Assembly: GCA_963798655.1 (NCBI GenBank)
Contig: CAWCUH010000005.1
Coordinates: 1-64,000, forward strand
Source of the DNA: CAVSMC01 sp963798655
GTDB lineage: Bacteria; Pseudomonadota; Gammaproteobacteria; Burkholderiales; Casimicrobiaceae
DNA length: 64,000 bases
Direction of reading: 5' to 3'
A model generated the notes under the pieces. That model saw only the letters and a program-made list of their open reading frames with translations. It was not told where the DNA came from and did no database searches. Shown here in pieces: positions 38,878 to 47,324 of this stretch. Made by a program: the position numbers and the translations under genes. Positions within the stretch are counted from its first letter, which is position 1; the number at the start of each line of letters is the position of its first letter.

Positions 38878-39430
38878 CTATTTCGCCGGCTTCACGACGT
38901 AGAGCCGGCTCGCCATCGTGTGATGGTTGATGCCGCAGTATTCGTTGCAGATGATCGAGTACGTGCCGGCCTTCGTCGGCGTCACCGTCATCACGTGCTC
39001 GTAATCCGGATGCACCTCGATGTTGATGTTCTCGGGCTGCAGCGAGAAGCCGTGCAGCTAGTCCATCGATGTGAGGTGCATGCCGGTAGGTCTTGCCTTC
39101 CTCGAGCTCGAGGATCGGCCACCACTGCCACAGCCGCGCGATGATGTAGACGTCGCTGCCGGGGGGCGGATGAACGACGGGGATCTTCTGGTCCGTCTCC
39201 TCGCGAACCTTGTACTTGTCGACCATCGCCTGCGTCTTCGCCGTGTACTGCTCCGGCGTGGTCCGGTACGCCTCGTTCGCGAGGTTCTGCTTACCGTAAA
39301 CGTGCCAGTACGGCATCATGAAGAACAGCACCATGCACCACGCGAAGGCGATCACGATCCACGTGCCTTCGACGCGGTCGAGCGGCTGCTTCCACCAGAG
39401 GCGCACGGACGGAGGATGGATCGCGCTCAT
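38878..39430 (-). pseudogene. b(o/a)3-type oxidase subunit II with one extra base and an in-frame TAG
   Basis: The protein starts MSAIHPPSVRLWWKQPLDRV with one membrane helix (IVIAFAWCMVLFFMMPYW), then a cupredoxin domain with ARLWQWWPILELEEGKTYR. The CuA site ICNEYCGINHHTM and the end YVVKPAK are read after removing one G in the minus-strand TACCGGCATG (39083-39084). After the correction TAG at 39058-39060 remains in LTSMD-LHGFSLQPENIN, where an aromatic residue is expected. Corrected length is about 183 residues, normal for B-family subunit II. It is followed by subunit I after 12 bases. Confidence 0.72.
39058..39060 (-). other. In-frame TAG in b(o/a)3 subunit II
   Basis: After correction of the nearby +1 base, the frame reads TSMD, TAG, LHGFSLQP. 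Homologues have Trp, Tyr or Val here; TGG or TAC to TAG is one change. Confidence 0.6.
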
Positions 39431-39451
39431 CGTGCTCGCTCCTCTTCGCGG

Positions 39452-39670
39452 TCATTTCGCGACCGGGATGCCGACGATCTCCATCACGCCCCAAATGATG
39501 TAGAGGACGGTCGGCATTGCGATGCCGAGGAAGAGCAGCAGGAAAGGGTTGTCGAGCAGCTGCTGCATTGCCGGGATCGGCTCGTCGTCGAGATCGTCGA
39601 CGGCCGCGCCGGCGGTGCCTGCCGGCATCGGCTCGCCGGGCTTCGGACCGGTCGGATTGGCGGGGGCCAT
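39452..39670 (-). CDS. Small single-helix membrane protein, first gene of the b(o/a)3 oxidase operon
   Basis: This 72-residue protein has a Pro/Gly-rich cytosolic start (MAPANPTGPKPGEPMPAG), an acidic stretch DDLDDEPIPAMQQLLDNPF and one membrane helix (LLLFLGIAMPTVLYIIWGVM). Small one-helix subunits are known in B-family oxidases, and a similar short gene often precedes subunit II of b(o/a)3 oxidases. It is intact. AGGAGCGCGCATGG upstream supplies a ribosome site. A Dnr-type box lies about 110 bases upstream. Confidence 0.7.
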   Translation of the reverse strand: MAPANPTGPKPGEPMPAGTAGAAVDDLDDEPIPAMQQLLDNPFLLLFLGIAMPTVLYIIWGVMEIVGIPVAK

Positions 39671-39774
39671 GCGCGCTCCTTCGTTCGTTTGCGGATTTGC
39701 ACCGGCGCAGCTTGCCCGGTGGCAAGTTGTCGCACCGATCGGCGCAATCTAAGGGTGGCGCGCAGCTCGCTGAA

Positions 39775-39788
39775 ATGATGTGCATCAA
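39775..39788. promoter_or_regulatory. Fnr/Dnr-type box between the oxidase operon and ctaA
   Basis: The plus strand reads ATGATGTGCATCAA, that is TTGAT-GCAC-ATCAT on the minus strand, nine of ten consensus positions. It lies almost midway between the divergent starts at 39670 and 39894, so it could serve either operon or both. Confidence 0.6.
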
Positions 39789-39893
39789 GAAAACGCGGCC
39801 GTATTCGCTGCGCGGTCACCGCGCCCCGGGCAAATCAAGAAATGACGACCCTCTCGTCCGACACGCACGGAACCGCCTGCGACGCGTGTCAGA

Positions 39894-40988
39894 ATGGCCG
39901 CGATGAACGCTTCGACGATCGGCGCTGCCTTTACATCGGCCGTTGCGAACCGGCCTGCGGCCGCCCGGACGCAGCGCCCGCGCGCGGTGATCGCGTGGCT
40001 GCTCGCGTGCTGCGCGCTGGTGTTTGCGATGGTCGTCGTCGGGGGCGTCACGCGGCTCACGCATTCGGGCCTGTCGATCACCGAGTGGCAGCCGATCGTC
40101 GGCACGCTGCCGCCGCTTGGCGATGCGCAGTGGCAGGACGCGTTTGCCAAGTACCAGCTCACGCCCGAGTACCGCGAGGTCAACCATGACATGACGCTCG
40201 AGGGCTTCAAGCGGATCTTCTGGTGGGAATACGCGCACCGGCTGCTCGGCCGCGCGATCGGCGTCGCGTTTCTCGTGCCGTTCGCATATTTCATTGTGCG
40301 TCGGCGCATCCCGCCCGGTTATGCGAGGCCGCTCGCGGCGATCTTCGCGCTCGGAGCGCTGCAGGGCGCAATCGGCTGGTACATGGTGCAGAGCGGATTG
40401 GTCGACGATCCGCACGTGTCGCAGTTCCGGCTGACCGCGCATCTGGGCCTCGCATTCCTCATTTTTGCGGCGATGCTGTGGTGTGCGCTGTCGATGATCT
40501 ACCCGCAGCGCACGCACGCGTCGTCGCACGAAGCGCGTGCCGCGCAGCGCTACGCGTTCGCGCTCGCCGCGCTCGCATTCGTCATGGTGCTCACCGGCGG
40601 GCTGGTCGCCGGCATTCGCGCCGGATTCGCGTACAACACGTTCCCGCTGATGAACGGCAGCTTCGTGCCGCCCGAGATCCTGATGCTCGACCCGTGGTGG
40701 CGCAACTTCTTCTGGAACATGGCCACCGTGCAGTTCGATCACCGGCTGATCGCGTGGACGCTCGCGGTCGCCGTGCCGCTTCTGTGGTGGCGACTCGACC
40801 GTTACGGGGCGCCGCCGCGCGTGCGCATCGGCGCCCGTTCGCTCGTGGCGCTGGTGGCGGTGCAGATCGCGCTCGGCATCGCCACGCTGATCCATGTCGT
40901 GCCGCTGCCGCTCGCCGCGGCGCATCAGGCGGGCGCGATGCTCGTGTTCGCCGCGGCGCTCAAACTCGCGCACGCGCTGCGCCGATAG
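39894..40988 (+). CDS. ctaA: Heme A synthase, COX15/CtaA family
   Basis: CtaA oxidises the methyl group of heme o to make heme a for the oxidases. The 364-residue protein has eight helices in two bundles. Family motifs are VVVGGVTRLTHSGLSITEWQP near residue 48, the His in WWEYAHRLLGRAIG, LTAHLGLAFLIFA, and in the second half FDHRLIAWTLAV and AAHQAGAML. It lacks the Cys pair of Gram-positive CtaA, as is normal in proteobacteria. The ATG at 39894 or the one three codons later can be the start. The gene is intact, unlike the adjacent ctaB. Confidence 0.93.
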   Translation: MAAMNASTIGAAFTSAVANRPAAARTQRPRAVIAWLLACCALVFAMVVVGGVTRLTHSGLSITEWQPIVGTLPPLGDAQWQDAFAKYQLTPEYREVNHDMTLEGFKRIFWWEYAHRLLGRAIGVAFLVPFAYFIVRRRIPPGYARPLAAIFALGALQGAIGWYMVQSGLVDDPHVSQFRLTAHLGLAFLIFAAMLWCALSMIYPQRTHASSHEARAAQRYAFALAALAFVMVLTGGLVAGIRAGFAYNTFPLMNGSFVPPEILMLDPWWRNFFWNMATVQFDHRLIAWTLAVAVPLLWWRLDRYGAPPRVRIGARSLVALVAVQIALGIATLIHVVPLPLAAAHQAGAMLVFAAALKLAHALRR

Positions 40989-40989
40989 C

Positions 40990-41003
40990 TTGATCGGAGT
41001 CAA
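40990..41003 (+). promoter_or_regulatory. Fnr/Dnr-type box upstream of the DUF2249 gene
   Basis: TTGATCGGAGTCAA matches the TTGAT-N4-(A/G)TCAA half sites fully. Its centre at 40996.5 would put a class II start site near 41038, leaving about 20 bases before the ATG at 41059. Confidence 0.65.
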
Positions 41004-41058
41004 GGAAGACGGCGGGCGCATCGCGACAATGGCGTTGTCGACGTTGAGGGCCTTCGCG

Positions 41059-41301
41059 ATGCAAAACGAACGGGCAGTGCGCCACGAGACGCTCGACGTG
41101 CGCGCCATGGAGCCGCCCGAGCCGCTCGCGCGCGTGATGGATGCTATCGATGGTTTTCGGCCCGGCGACACGCTGACCGTCATCATCGACTGCGAGCCGA
41201 TCCCGCTGTTCCGGATCCTGCAGCGCAACGGGTACGCCTATTCGAGCGCTCCCGGCCGCTCGTCGCGGTTCGAGATCACGATTCAACTCGCCGACCGCTG
41301 A
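41059..41301 (+). CDS. DUF2249 domain protein
   Basis: This 80-residue protein starts MQNERAVRHETLDVRAMEPP and contains PGDTLTVIIDCEPIPLFRIL, the SirA/TusA-like alpha-beta-alpha fold of DUF2249. The family often sits beside NO reductase, oxidase and hemerythrin genes; its role is unknown. I prefer the ATG at 41059 over the one at 41029 because the upstream Dnr box would place transcription start between them. A Crp/Fnr regulator gene follows. Confidence 0.75.
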   Translation: MQNERAVRHETLDVRAMEPPEPLARVMDAIDGFRPGDTLTVIIDCEPIPLFRILQRNGYAYSSAPGRSSRFEITIQLADR

Positions 41302-41416
41302 CCGGTCAGCCGGCGAGGCTGTCGACGGCGCACACCGCTCGCGTTGGCGTCCGGTTGCCGCTCCACGCGGCGTGACGGGCATGGTACGCTCGCTCGCGCA
41401 CGCGTACCGCTCGTCC

Positions 41417-42097
41417 ATGCCCCCGTCGAAGATCAAAACCCAGGCGTTCCTCGCCAACCTGGCGCTGTTCAAGGAACTCGCGACGGACGAGATCGACCGC
41501 ATCGCCGCCAGCACCATCGAACTGCACGTTCCCCGCGGCGAAATCCTGTTCAACCGCGGCGATCCCTGCGTCGGCCTGCACGCCGTGCTCTACGGGCAGG
41601 TCAAGCTCGCGTTCGTCACGCCAAGCGGAAACGAGAAGGTCGTCGAGATCGTCGGCCCCGGACACTCGTTCGGCGAAGCGTTGATGTTCATGGAAAAGCC
41701 GTACATCGTCATGGCGCAGACGCTCGCCGATTCGCTGATCCTTCACGTGTCGAAGAAGGCCGTGTTCGACGAGATCGCGCGCGATCCCGGCTTTGCCCGC
41801 CGAATGCTCGCCGGACTCTCGCAGCGTCTGCACAGCCTCGTGAGCGACGTCGAGTCGTACTCGCAGTCGGCGACGCAGCGTGTGATCGGCTACCTTTTGC
41901 GCGACGACATCGGCGAGTCCCAGAGCGTCGACGTGACGCTGCCCGCGGCGAAGGCGGTCGTGGCATCGAGGCTCAACGTGACGCCGGAGCACTTCTCGCG
42001 CATCCTGCATGACCTCGCCGAAGCGAAGCTCGTCGAAGTGCGCGGGCGCGACCTGCGCATCGTCGATGTGACGAAGCTTCGCACGTACACGGGCTGA
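41417..42097 (+). CDS. Crp/Fnr-family transcription regulator (Dnr-like)
   Basis: This 226-residue protein has a cyclic-nucleotide-like sensor domain (HVPRGEILFNRGDPCVGLHAVL...GPGHSFGEALMF) and a winged helix near the C-terminus (AKAVVASRLNVTPEHFSRIL). The four Fe-S cysteines of FNR are missing, so oxygen sensing by a cluster is unlikely; the form resembles Dnr/NnrR, which sense NO through heme. The recognition helix has the E-x-x-S-R pattern (EHFSR) of proteins that bind TTGAT half sites, which fits the three boxes found nearby. The ATG at 41417 gives the family N-terminus. Confidence 0.85.
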   Translation: MPPSKIKTQAFLANLALFKELATDEIDRIAASTIELHVPRGEILFNRGDPCVGLHAVLYGQVKLAFVTPSGNEKVVEIVGPGHSFGEALMFMEKPYIVMAQTLADSLILHVSKKAVFDEIARDPGFARRMLAGLSQRLHSLVSDVESYSQSATQRVIGYLLRDDIGESQSVDVTLPAAKAVVASRLNVTPEHFSRILHDLAEAKLVEVRGRDLRIVDVTKLRTYTG

Positions 42098-42557
42098 TGC
42101 GGAAAGCGCGCGGCCGCGTCGTCAGCGGCGGCGGGCGAGCGTCGTGCCCGACAAATCGTTTCGCCGCGCGTGAACCTCGCGCGCGGTTCGGCGTCGGTTG
42201 GTAATTTGCCGACGACGCGGCGCAACCGGCGCCGCCTTGTAACTTCTTCACGGCGCCGAACGCGCCACCAACCGATCGAACACTCGCTGACGAACGTTGG
42301 CCATCCGCGTTCTCTTCTCGATCAGCGTCTGCCCAGTTTGATTGCACGCTCCAAGGACTGTTCCCCGCCGAGCGCGGGGCGGCGCAGCCGGGCAGTGCAG
42401 GCGCGCTGAACTCGCGTTGCGGGCGACGGTCCGCCCACAGTGCAGCCATCAACCTTTGCCCAGTCGGATCGTCGTCGCGCACGCGCCGCGCTCGCAATTT
42501 GCGAGGCGGCGCGGTGAGCCAACGCGACCCGCGTCGCGCGGCAAGCGCGTTCGGCCC
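42098..42557. other. Intergenic stretch without recognised gene
   Basis: These 460 bases between the regulator and the AI-2E-type gene are GC-rich with scattered AT-richer patches such as GGTAATTTGCC. The open frames present do not look like proteins. I found no clear promoter, hairpin terminator or box of the Fnr/Dnr type. Confidence 0.45.
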
Positions 42558-43616
42558 ATGAGCCCCGACGGCCGCGACGCGCTGCCGTGGCTCGTTCTCG
42601 CCCTGCTCACGCTCGGCGCGGCCTGGCTCTGCGCGCTGATCGTGCTTCCGTTTGTTGCGCCGCTCACATGGGCCATCACGCTCGCCGTCACCTTCGCACC
42701 GCTGCATGCGCGCCTTCAGCGGCGGATCGGACAGCCGTGGCTCACGGCGGCGCTGTCCACGCTCGTCGTCTCCATCCTCGTCGGCGCCGTGCTGATCTAC
42801 GTCGGCGGCCTGCTCGCGCAGCAGGCGCTCGCTGCCGCGCAGTCGTTGCAGGACATCGCGGCGAACGAGCGCTGGAAATCGATACTGGCGCCGTTTCCGT
42901 GGCTCGAGCCGGTGACCGGCTGGATCGGCGGACAGTTGCACGACGATGCCACGCAGGGCCGCGCCGTGGTGAGCGTCGTCGACGCGCTGCGCCGTCTCGC
43001 ATCGGGCTCGCTCGCCACCGCGATCGGCACGTTCGTCACGCTGTTTTTCCTCTTCTATTTCCTCCGCGATCGGCGCCGCTTCCTGCAGACGATCGCGCGC
43101 CTGCTGCCGCTCGCCCCCGCCGAAACGCGGATGCTGCTGCGCGACGTGCGCGACGCCATCCGCGCCATGGTGTACGGGACGCTGGCCGTGTCGGCGATCC
43201 AGGGCGCGCTCGGGGGCCTCATGTTCTGGTGGCTCGGCCTGCCGGCGCCGCTGCTGTGGGGAATGGTGATGACGGTGCTGTCGATCCTTCCGATGGTCGG
43301 TGCGGCGCTCGTATGGGGACCAACGGCAATCTATCTCGGGCTCACCGGCCATTTCGTTTCGGCGGCGATCCTTGCCGCCTGGGGCGCGATCGTCATCGGC
43401 CTCGTCGACAACGTGCTGAGGCCGATCGTCGTCAAGGACCGCCTGCACGCGCACGCGGTCGTCGTGTTCGTGTCGGTGCTCGGCGGCGTGTACGCGTTCG
43501 GCGCGAGCGGCGTCATGCTCGGCCCGATCATCCTTGCCGTCACGTACAGCCTGCTCGCGATCTGGCAGCAGCGGCTGGCGCGCGGCGACGAGGACGGGCG
43601 CTCGCGCTCGGCCTAG
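42558..43616 (+). CDS. AI-2E family membrane permease
   Basis: This 352-residue protein has about eight membrane helices. Typical segments are VLPFVAPLTWAITLAVTFAPLH near the start, FVTLFFLFYFLRDRRRF in the middle and LPAPLLWGMVMTVLSILPMVG with GLVDNVLRPIVVKDRL near the end. The family includes Na+/H+ antiporter-like and autoinducer-2 exporter-like proteins (TqsA, YdiK); the substrate is unclear. The start is the ATG at 42558, because sequence upstream lacks membrane or family character. Confidence 0.85.
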   Translation: MSPDGRDALPWLVLALLTLGAAWLCALIVLPFVAPLTWAITLAVTFAPLHARLQRRIGQPWLTAALSTLVVSILVGAVLIYVGGLLAQQALAAAQSLQDIAANERWKSILAPFPWLEPVTGWIGGQLHDDATQGRAVVSVVDALRRLASGSLATAIGTFVTLFFLFYFLRDRRRFLQTIARLLPLAPAETRMLLRDVRDAIRAMVYGTLAVSAIQGALGGLMFWWLGLPAPLLWGMVMTVLSILPMVGAALVWGPTAIYLGLTGHFVSAAILAAWGAIVIGLVDNVLRPIVVKDRLHAHAVVVFVSVLGGVYAFGASGVMLGPIILAVTYSLLAIWQQRLARGDEDGRSRSA

Positions 43617-43834
43617 CGAGCCGCGTGAGCCGGTACGGATCGCGCACGCTTGAACCAATGTAACGATTACTGGCAGTGCTTACATCGCGCGCCGTCGCGC
43701 AACGCGCAGGCGCGCACGATTCGTCCTGCCGTATCAAGCGATTGACGCGTGCCGCGGCGGGGAACGGTTGTTGCTCGCGATGGGCAGATTCCGCTCGCAA
43801 CGTCTGCGTCCGGGGTCCGGAACGAGGAGTCGCC

Positions 43835-43984
43835 ATGTTCGTCGCGCTGGACGTTGCGTTCTGCATCAACGCGGCGATCGTCGTCGTCGCCGCAATCACG
43901 ATGGTGCTCGTAGTGGCCGATATCGCGCTGCTCGCGAGTGGCACGCTCGCGCCACTACGCATCGAAGACCGGGCCTCGCCGTGA
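43835..43984 (+). CDS. Small hypothetical membrane protein
   Basis: This 49-residue frame starts MFVALDVAFCINAAIVVVAA after a GAGGAG ribosome site, has one long hydrophobic helix and ends in a polar tail. Its TGA overlaps the GTG start of the following TVP38-type gene (GTGA), which supports translation. I do not recognise a family. Confidence 0.5.
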   Translation: MFVALDVAFCINAAIVVVAAITMVLVVADIALLASGTLAPLRIEDRASP

Positions 43985-44757
43985 CGGCGTCCGCCGCGCG
44001 CGGCGCGGACCGGCAGATGCCCAGGCCGCGCCATCGCCGATGGTGGATCACGTTCGGCGCCGTCGCGGTCGTGCTCGCGAGCCTTGCGCTCGCGTGGCGC
44101 TATACGCCGCTCGCCGAGTACGCGACGCCCGAGCGCGTGTCGGCGATCGCGCGCGCCGCTGCCGCCAACCCGTGGACGCCGGTCGCGCTGATCGCCGCGT
44201 ATCCGATCTGCGCCGTCATCATGTTCCCGCGCCCGCTGATCACGTTGTTCGCCGTCGTCGCCTTCGGTCCGCTGCTCGGCTTCGCCTTCGCGATGACCGG
44301 CGTGCTGACGTCGGCGGTGTCCGCGTACTTCACCGGACAGGCGCTGCCGGCGAAAACCGTCGACCGCCTGATGACGGCGCGGCTGCGCGACGTACGGGCG
44401 GTGATCCGCAAACGCGGGATCGCCGCCACGCTCGCCGTCAGCATCGTTCCGGTTGCCCCGTTCGTCGTGGTCGGCGTCGCGATGGGTGCGATGCGCGTCA
44501 AGCTCCGCCATTACGTGCCCGGCGTTCTGATCGGTCACCTGCCGGGCACGATCACGACGAGCATCCTCGGCCATCAGCTGAAGCAGGCGCTCGAGGATCG
44601 GACGCACGTGAGCCTGGCGCTGATCGTGGCGGCGATCGTCTTCTTCGTCGCGACGACGCTCATCGTGCGCAGGTGGTTCGAGCGCGAGTGCCGCGAGATG
44701 CGCGCCGCGAACGCGTCTGGGATCGGATCGAGGAGAACGAATCCGCCGATGTCGTGA
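43981..44757 (+). CDS. TVP38/TMEM64 (DedA-like) membrane protein
   Basis: This 258-residue protein starts with GTG at 43981 in an overlap with the small upstream gene. It has a basic cytosolic start, one helix (WWITFGAVAVVLASLALAW) and a VTT domain with NPWTPVALIAAYPICAVIMFPRP, GPLLGFAFAMTGVLTSAV and IVPVAPFVVVGVAMGAM followed by LIGHLPGTI. VTT proteins are thought to scramble lipids or move small molecules. The C-terminal tail is charged. The FtsH gene is convergent, with its stop only 25 bases away. Confidence 0.82.
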   Translation: MTASAARGADRQMPRPRHRRWWITFGAVAVVLASLALAWRYTPLAEYATPERVSAIARAAAANPWTPVALIAAYPICAVIMFPRPLITLFAVVAFGPLLGFAFAMTGVLTSAVSAYFTGQALPAKTVDRLMTARLRDVRAVIRKRGIAATLAVSIVPVAPFVVVGVAMGAMRVKLRHYVPGVLIGHLPGTITTSILGHQLKQALEDRTHVSLALIVAAIVFFVATTLIVRRWFERECREMRAANASGIGSRRTNPPMS

Positions 44758-44782
44758 CCGACGCGGGTCCGGGCGCACGTAT

Positions 44783-46801
44783 TCACCGTGGAGAAGTGAA
44801 GTCGCTGCCCGGTTGCGTCGCTGACGCTTCCGCCGGCGCGTGTGCGGAGAGTGGCGTGCCCGGCAAGGCGGGTGCCGGCGGAAGCCCGGTCACCTCGAGG
44901 ATCTCCTGCTCGCCCAGCGTCTCGCGCTCGAGCAGCGCCTTCACCAATGCGTCGAGCGCCAGCCGATGCCCGCGCAGAAGCCGCTTCGCATCCTCGTGGC
45001 ACTCGTCGATGATGCGCTGCACTTCCTCGTCGACGAGCCGCGCGGTCTCGTCGCTGAACGGCTTTTCGCTGCCGTAATTGAGCGCCCCGCCGAGGTAGGG
45101 ATTCTGGCGAGGCGCGAGCTGCACCATTCCGAGCGCGTCGCTCATGCCCCAGCGGGTGACCATGTTGCGTGCGATCGCGGTCGCCTGCTCGATGTCGCTC
45201 TCGGCGCCGGTCGTCCGCGTGCCATAGACGAGCTCCTCCGCCGCGCGTCCGCCGAGCATGCCGACGATGCGCGCGCGCAGGTACGCCTCCGGATAGTTGT
45301 AACGGTCCGTCTGCGGCCGCTGGTAGGTGACGCCGAGCGCCTGGCCGCGCGGAACGATGGTCACGCGATGCACCGGATCCGCGCCGGGAACGACGAGCCC
45401 GAGAATCGCATGGCCGCTCTCGTGGTACGCGATGCGCTCGCGATCCTCGCGCGTGAGCAGCAGCGGACGCTCGGGCCCGAGCACGATCTTCTCCAGCGAA
45501 TCGAGGAAATCCTTCTGCTGCACGTCGTTCCGGTCGCGGCGCGCGGCGAGCAGCGCCGCCTCGTTGACGAGGTTCTTGATGTCGGCGCCCGAGAAGCCCG
45601 GCGTCGCAGCCGCGAGCTCGTCGAGCCGGACGCTTGAGGCGAGCGGCACGTTGCGCGTATGCACTTTGAGGATCGCCTCGCGCCCGGCCTTGTCGGGCAG
45701 ATTCACGATGACGCGGCGGTCGAAGCGTCCGGGCCGCAGCAGCGCGCGATCGAGCACGTCGGGCTGATTGGTCGCGCCGAGCACGATGATGCCCTCGCGC
45801 CCGGTGAAGCCGTCCATCTCGGTCAGGATCTGCTGCAGCGTCTGCTCCTGCTCGCTCGCGCCGCCGATCGCAAACTGGCCGCGCGCGCGGCCGATCGCAT
45901 CGATCTCGTCGATGAAGATGATCGCCGGCGCGTTCTCGCGAGCCTGCTTGAACAGATCGCGCACGCGCGCGGCTCCGACGCCGACGATCATCTCGACGAA
46001 CTCGGCGGCGCTCATGGAGAAGAACGGCACGCCCGCTTCGCCGGCGACCGCGCGCGCGAGCAGCGTCTTGCCGGTGCCGGGCGCTCCGACCAGCAGCACG
46101 CCCTTCGGCGCCGTGCCGCCGAGCCGCGTGTATTTTTGCGGCGACTTGAGGAAGTCGACGATCTCGACCAGCTCGTTCTTCGCTTCGTCGATGCCGGCGA
46201 CGTCGGCGAACGTGACGTGCGGCCCGGTCGTCTCGTCGTATCGGCGCGCCTTGCTGCGGCCGATGCCCATCAGACCGCCCATGCCGAGGCCGCCGCCCTG
46301 CTGCGCGGCGCGGCGGTAGATCCACACGTAGAACGCGATGATCAGGATCGCCGGGCCGAAGCCGAGAAGCAGCGACGCGACGGTGCTGCCTTCGCGAATC
46401 GGCACCGCGCTGATCTCGACGTTGTGCTCGATCAGGAAGTGCTCGAGCCCCGGATCGACGAACGCCGGAAGCTCCGTCGTGAACGTGTCGGCGGTGCGCG
46501 GCTCGGCCGGCGGCAATCTCGAGCCCGGCGCAGGTTTCGTCTCCTTCTGCGGCGGCCACGTGACCGCGCTCTTGAATCGCCCCTCGATGCTCGTTCCCCG
46601 ACTGTAGATCGCCGCGACGTTGCCGTCGGCGGCCTGCTGCTTGAACACCGTGTACGGAACCGTCAGCGGCTCGTTCGGACCTGGAAAGAGGTACCGGACG
46701 AGCAGGTAGTTGACGAACAGGATGACGATGAAGATCAGCCACGACCTGCGCGGCGGCAGGTTCGGCTGCGACTTCGGTTGCGCCGGTGCCGGCGAAGCCA
46801 T
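44783..46801 (-). CDS. ftsH: ATP-dependent zinc metalloprotease FtsH
   Basis: FtsH degrades membrane and regulatory proteins as a hexamer in the inner membrane. The 672-residue protein has membrane helices at about 20-38 and 143-161 with a periplasmic domain between, Walker A GAPGTGKT at 239-246, Walker B IIFIDEIDAIG near 295, the second region of homology GATNQPDVLDRALLRPGRFDR, and the zinc site HESGH at 460-464. The periplasmic part contains a Pro/Lys-rich insert. In the usual GG(H/N)DEREQTL loop it has GGASEQEQTL, so it is probably a second, divergent FtsH rather than the housekeeping copy. Confidence 0.93.
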   Translation of the reverse strand: MASPAPAQPKSQPNLPPRRSWLIFIVILFVNYLLVRYLFPGPNEPLTVPYTVFKQQAADGNVAAIYSRGTSIEGRFKSAVTWPPQKETKPAPGSRLPPAEPRTADTFTTELPAFVDPGLEHFLIEHNVEISAVPIREGSTVASLLLGFGPAILIIAFYVWIYRRAAQQGGGLGMGGLMGIGRSKARRYDETTGPHVTFADVAGIDEAKNELVEIVDFLKSPQKYTRLGGTAPKGVLLVGAPGTGKTLLARAVAGEAGVPFFSMSAAEFVEMIVGVGAARVRDLFKQARENAPAIIFIDEIDAIGRARGQFAIGGASEQEQTLQQILTEMDGFTGREGIIVLGATNQPDVLDRALLRPGRFDRRVIVNLPDKAGREAILKVHTRNVPLASSVRLDELAAATPGFSGADIKNLVNEAALLAARRDRNDVQQKDFLDSLEKIVLGPERPLLLTREDRERIAYHESGHAILGLVVPGADPVHRVTIVPRGQALGVTYQRPQTDRYNYPEAYLRARIVGMLGGRAAEELVYGTRTTGAESDIEQATAIARNMVTRWGMSDALGMVQLAPRQNPYLGGALNYGSEKPFSDETARLVDEEVQRIIDECHEDAKRLLRGHRLALDALVKALLERETLGEQEILEVTGLPPAPALPGTPLSAHAPAEASATQPGSDFTSPR

Positions 46802-47027
46802 GCGCTATCCTCCGTGCGATCGTTGGTGAACGAGCCGAGCCACGAGCCGGGTTGGCCAATCGAGCCCGAAACCCGAACGTGGGGCCGGCCAGCACGCCAT
46901 TCCAGTGTTCAGCAGGCGCAAATGCAAAGTGTCGCGCATACGGCGAGTCGCCGCTATCCGGACCGCGCTTCATCGGTTGTCCCCGCACGACCGGCGAGCG
47001 TGCCCGCACGCTCTCCTGCTGCCGCCG

Positions 47028-47291
47028 TCAAAGCTCCATCGCGAGCCGATCGACGTAACACCAGCTCCACGTCTCGCCGCGCTCGAGCGACGTGATGATC
47101 GGATGGCCGCTCGAGTGGAAATGCTTCGTCGCGTGCCTGTTCTTCGAATCGTCGCAGCAGCCGACGTGGCCGCACGTGCGACACAGCCGCAGATGGACCC
47201 ACGTGTCGCCCATCGCCAGGCATTCTTCGCAACCGGCGCTGTTGGCCTCGTCGGTGCGCACGTAGCTCAGATGGCTGCAGTCATCGGGCAT
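47028..47291 (-). CDS. UBP-type zinc-finger protein
   Basis: This 87-residue protein is essentially one ZnF-UBP domain: CxxC in GCEECLAMGDTWVHLRLC, then CRTCGHVGCCDDSKNRHATKHF and SSGHPIITSLERGETWSWCYVD. In eukaryotes this fold binds ubiquitin C-termini; the bacterial stand-alone form is common and uncharacterised. It begins 33 bases after the thioredoxin-reductase-like fusion gene on the same strand, an arrangement also frequent in other proteobacteria, so the two are probably functionally linked. Confidence 0.88.
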   Translation of the reverse strand: MPDDCSHLSYVRTDEANSAGCEECLAMGDTWVHLRLCRTCGHVGCCDDSKNRHATKHFHSSGHPIITSLERGETWSWCYVDRLAMEL

Positions 47292-47324
47292 CGGAGGATC
47301 CTCGCAGGAAAGACGTGACGCGCT

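Noticed and set aside
32385..39060. Pyrrolysine or general amber recoding
   Set aside because: TAG also serves as a normal stop (for example subunit II at 38878), the affected positions expect ordinary Glu or Trp, and no pyl gene is seen in the window. Artefact or decay is simpler.
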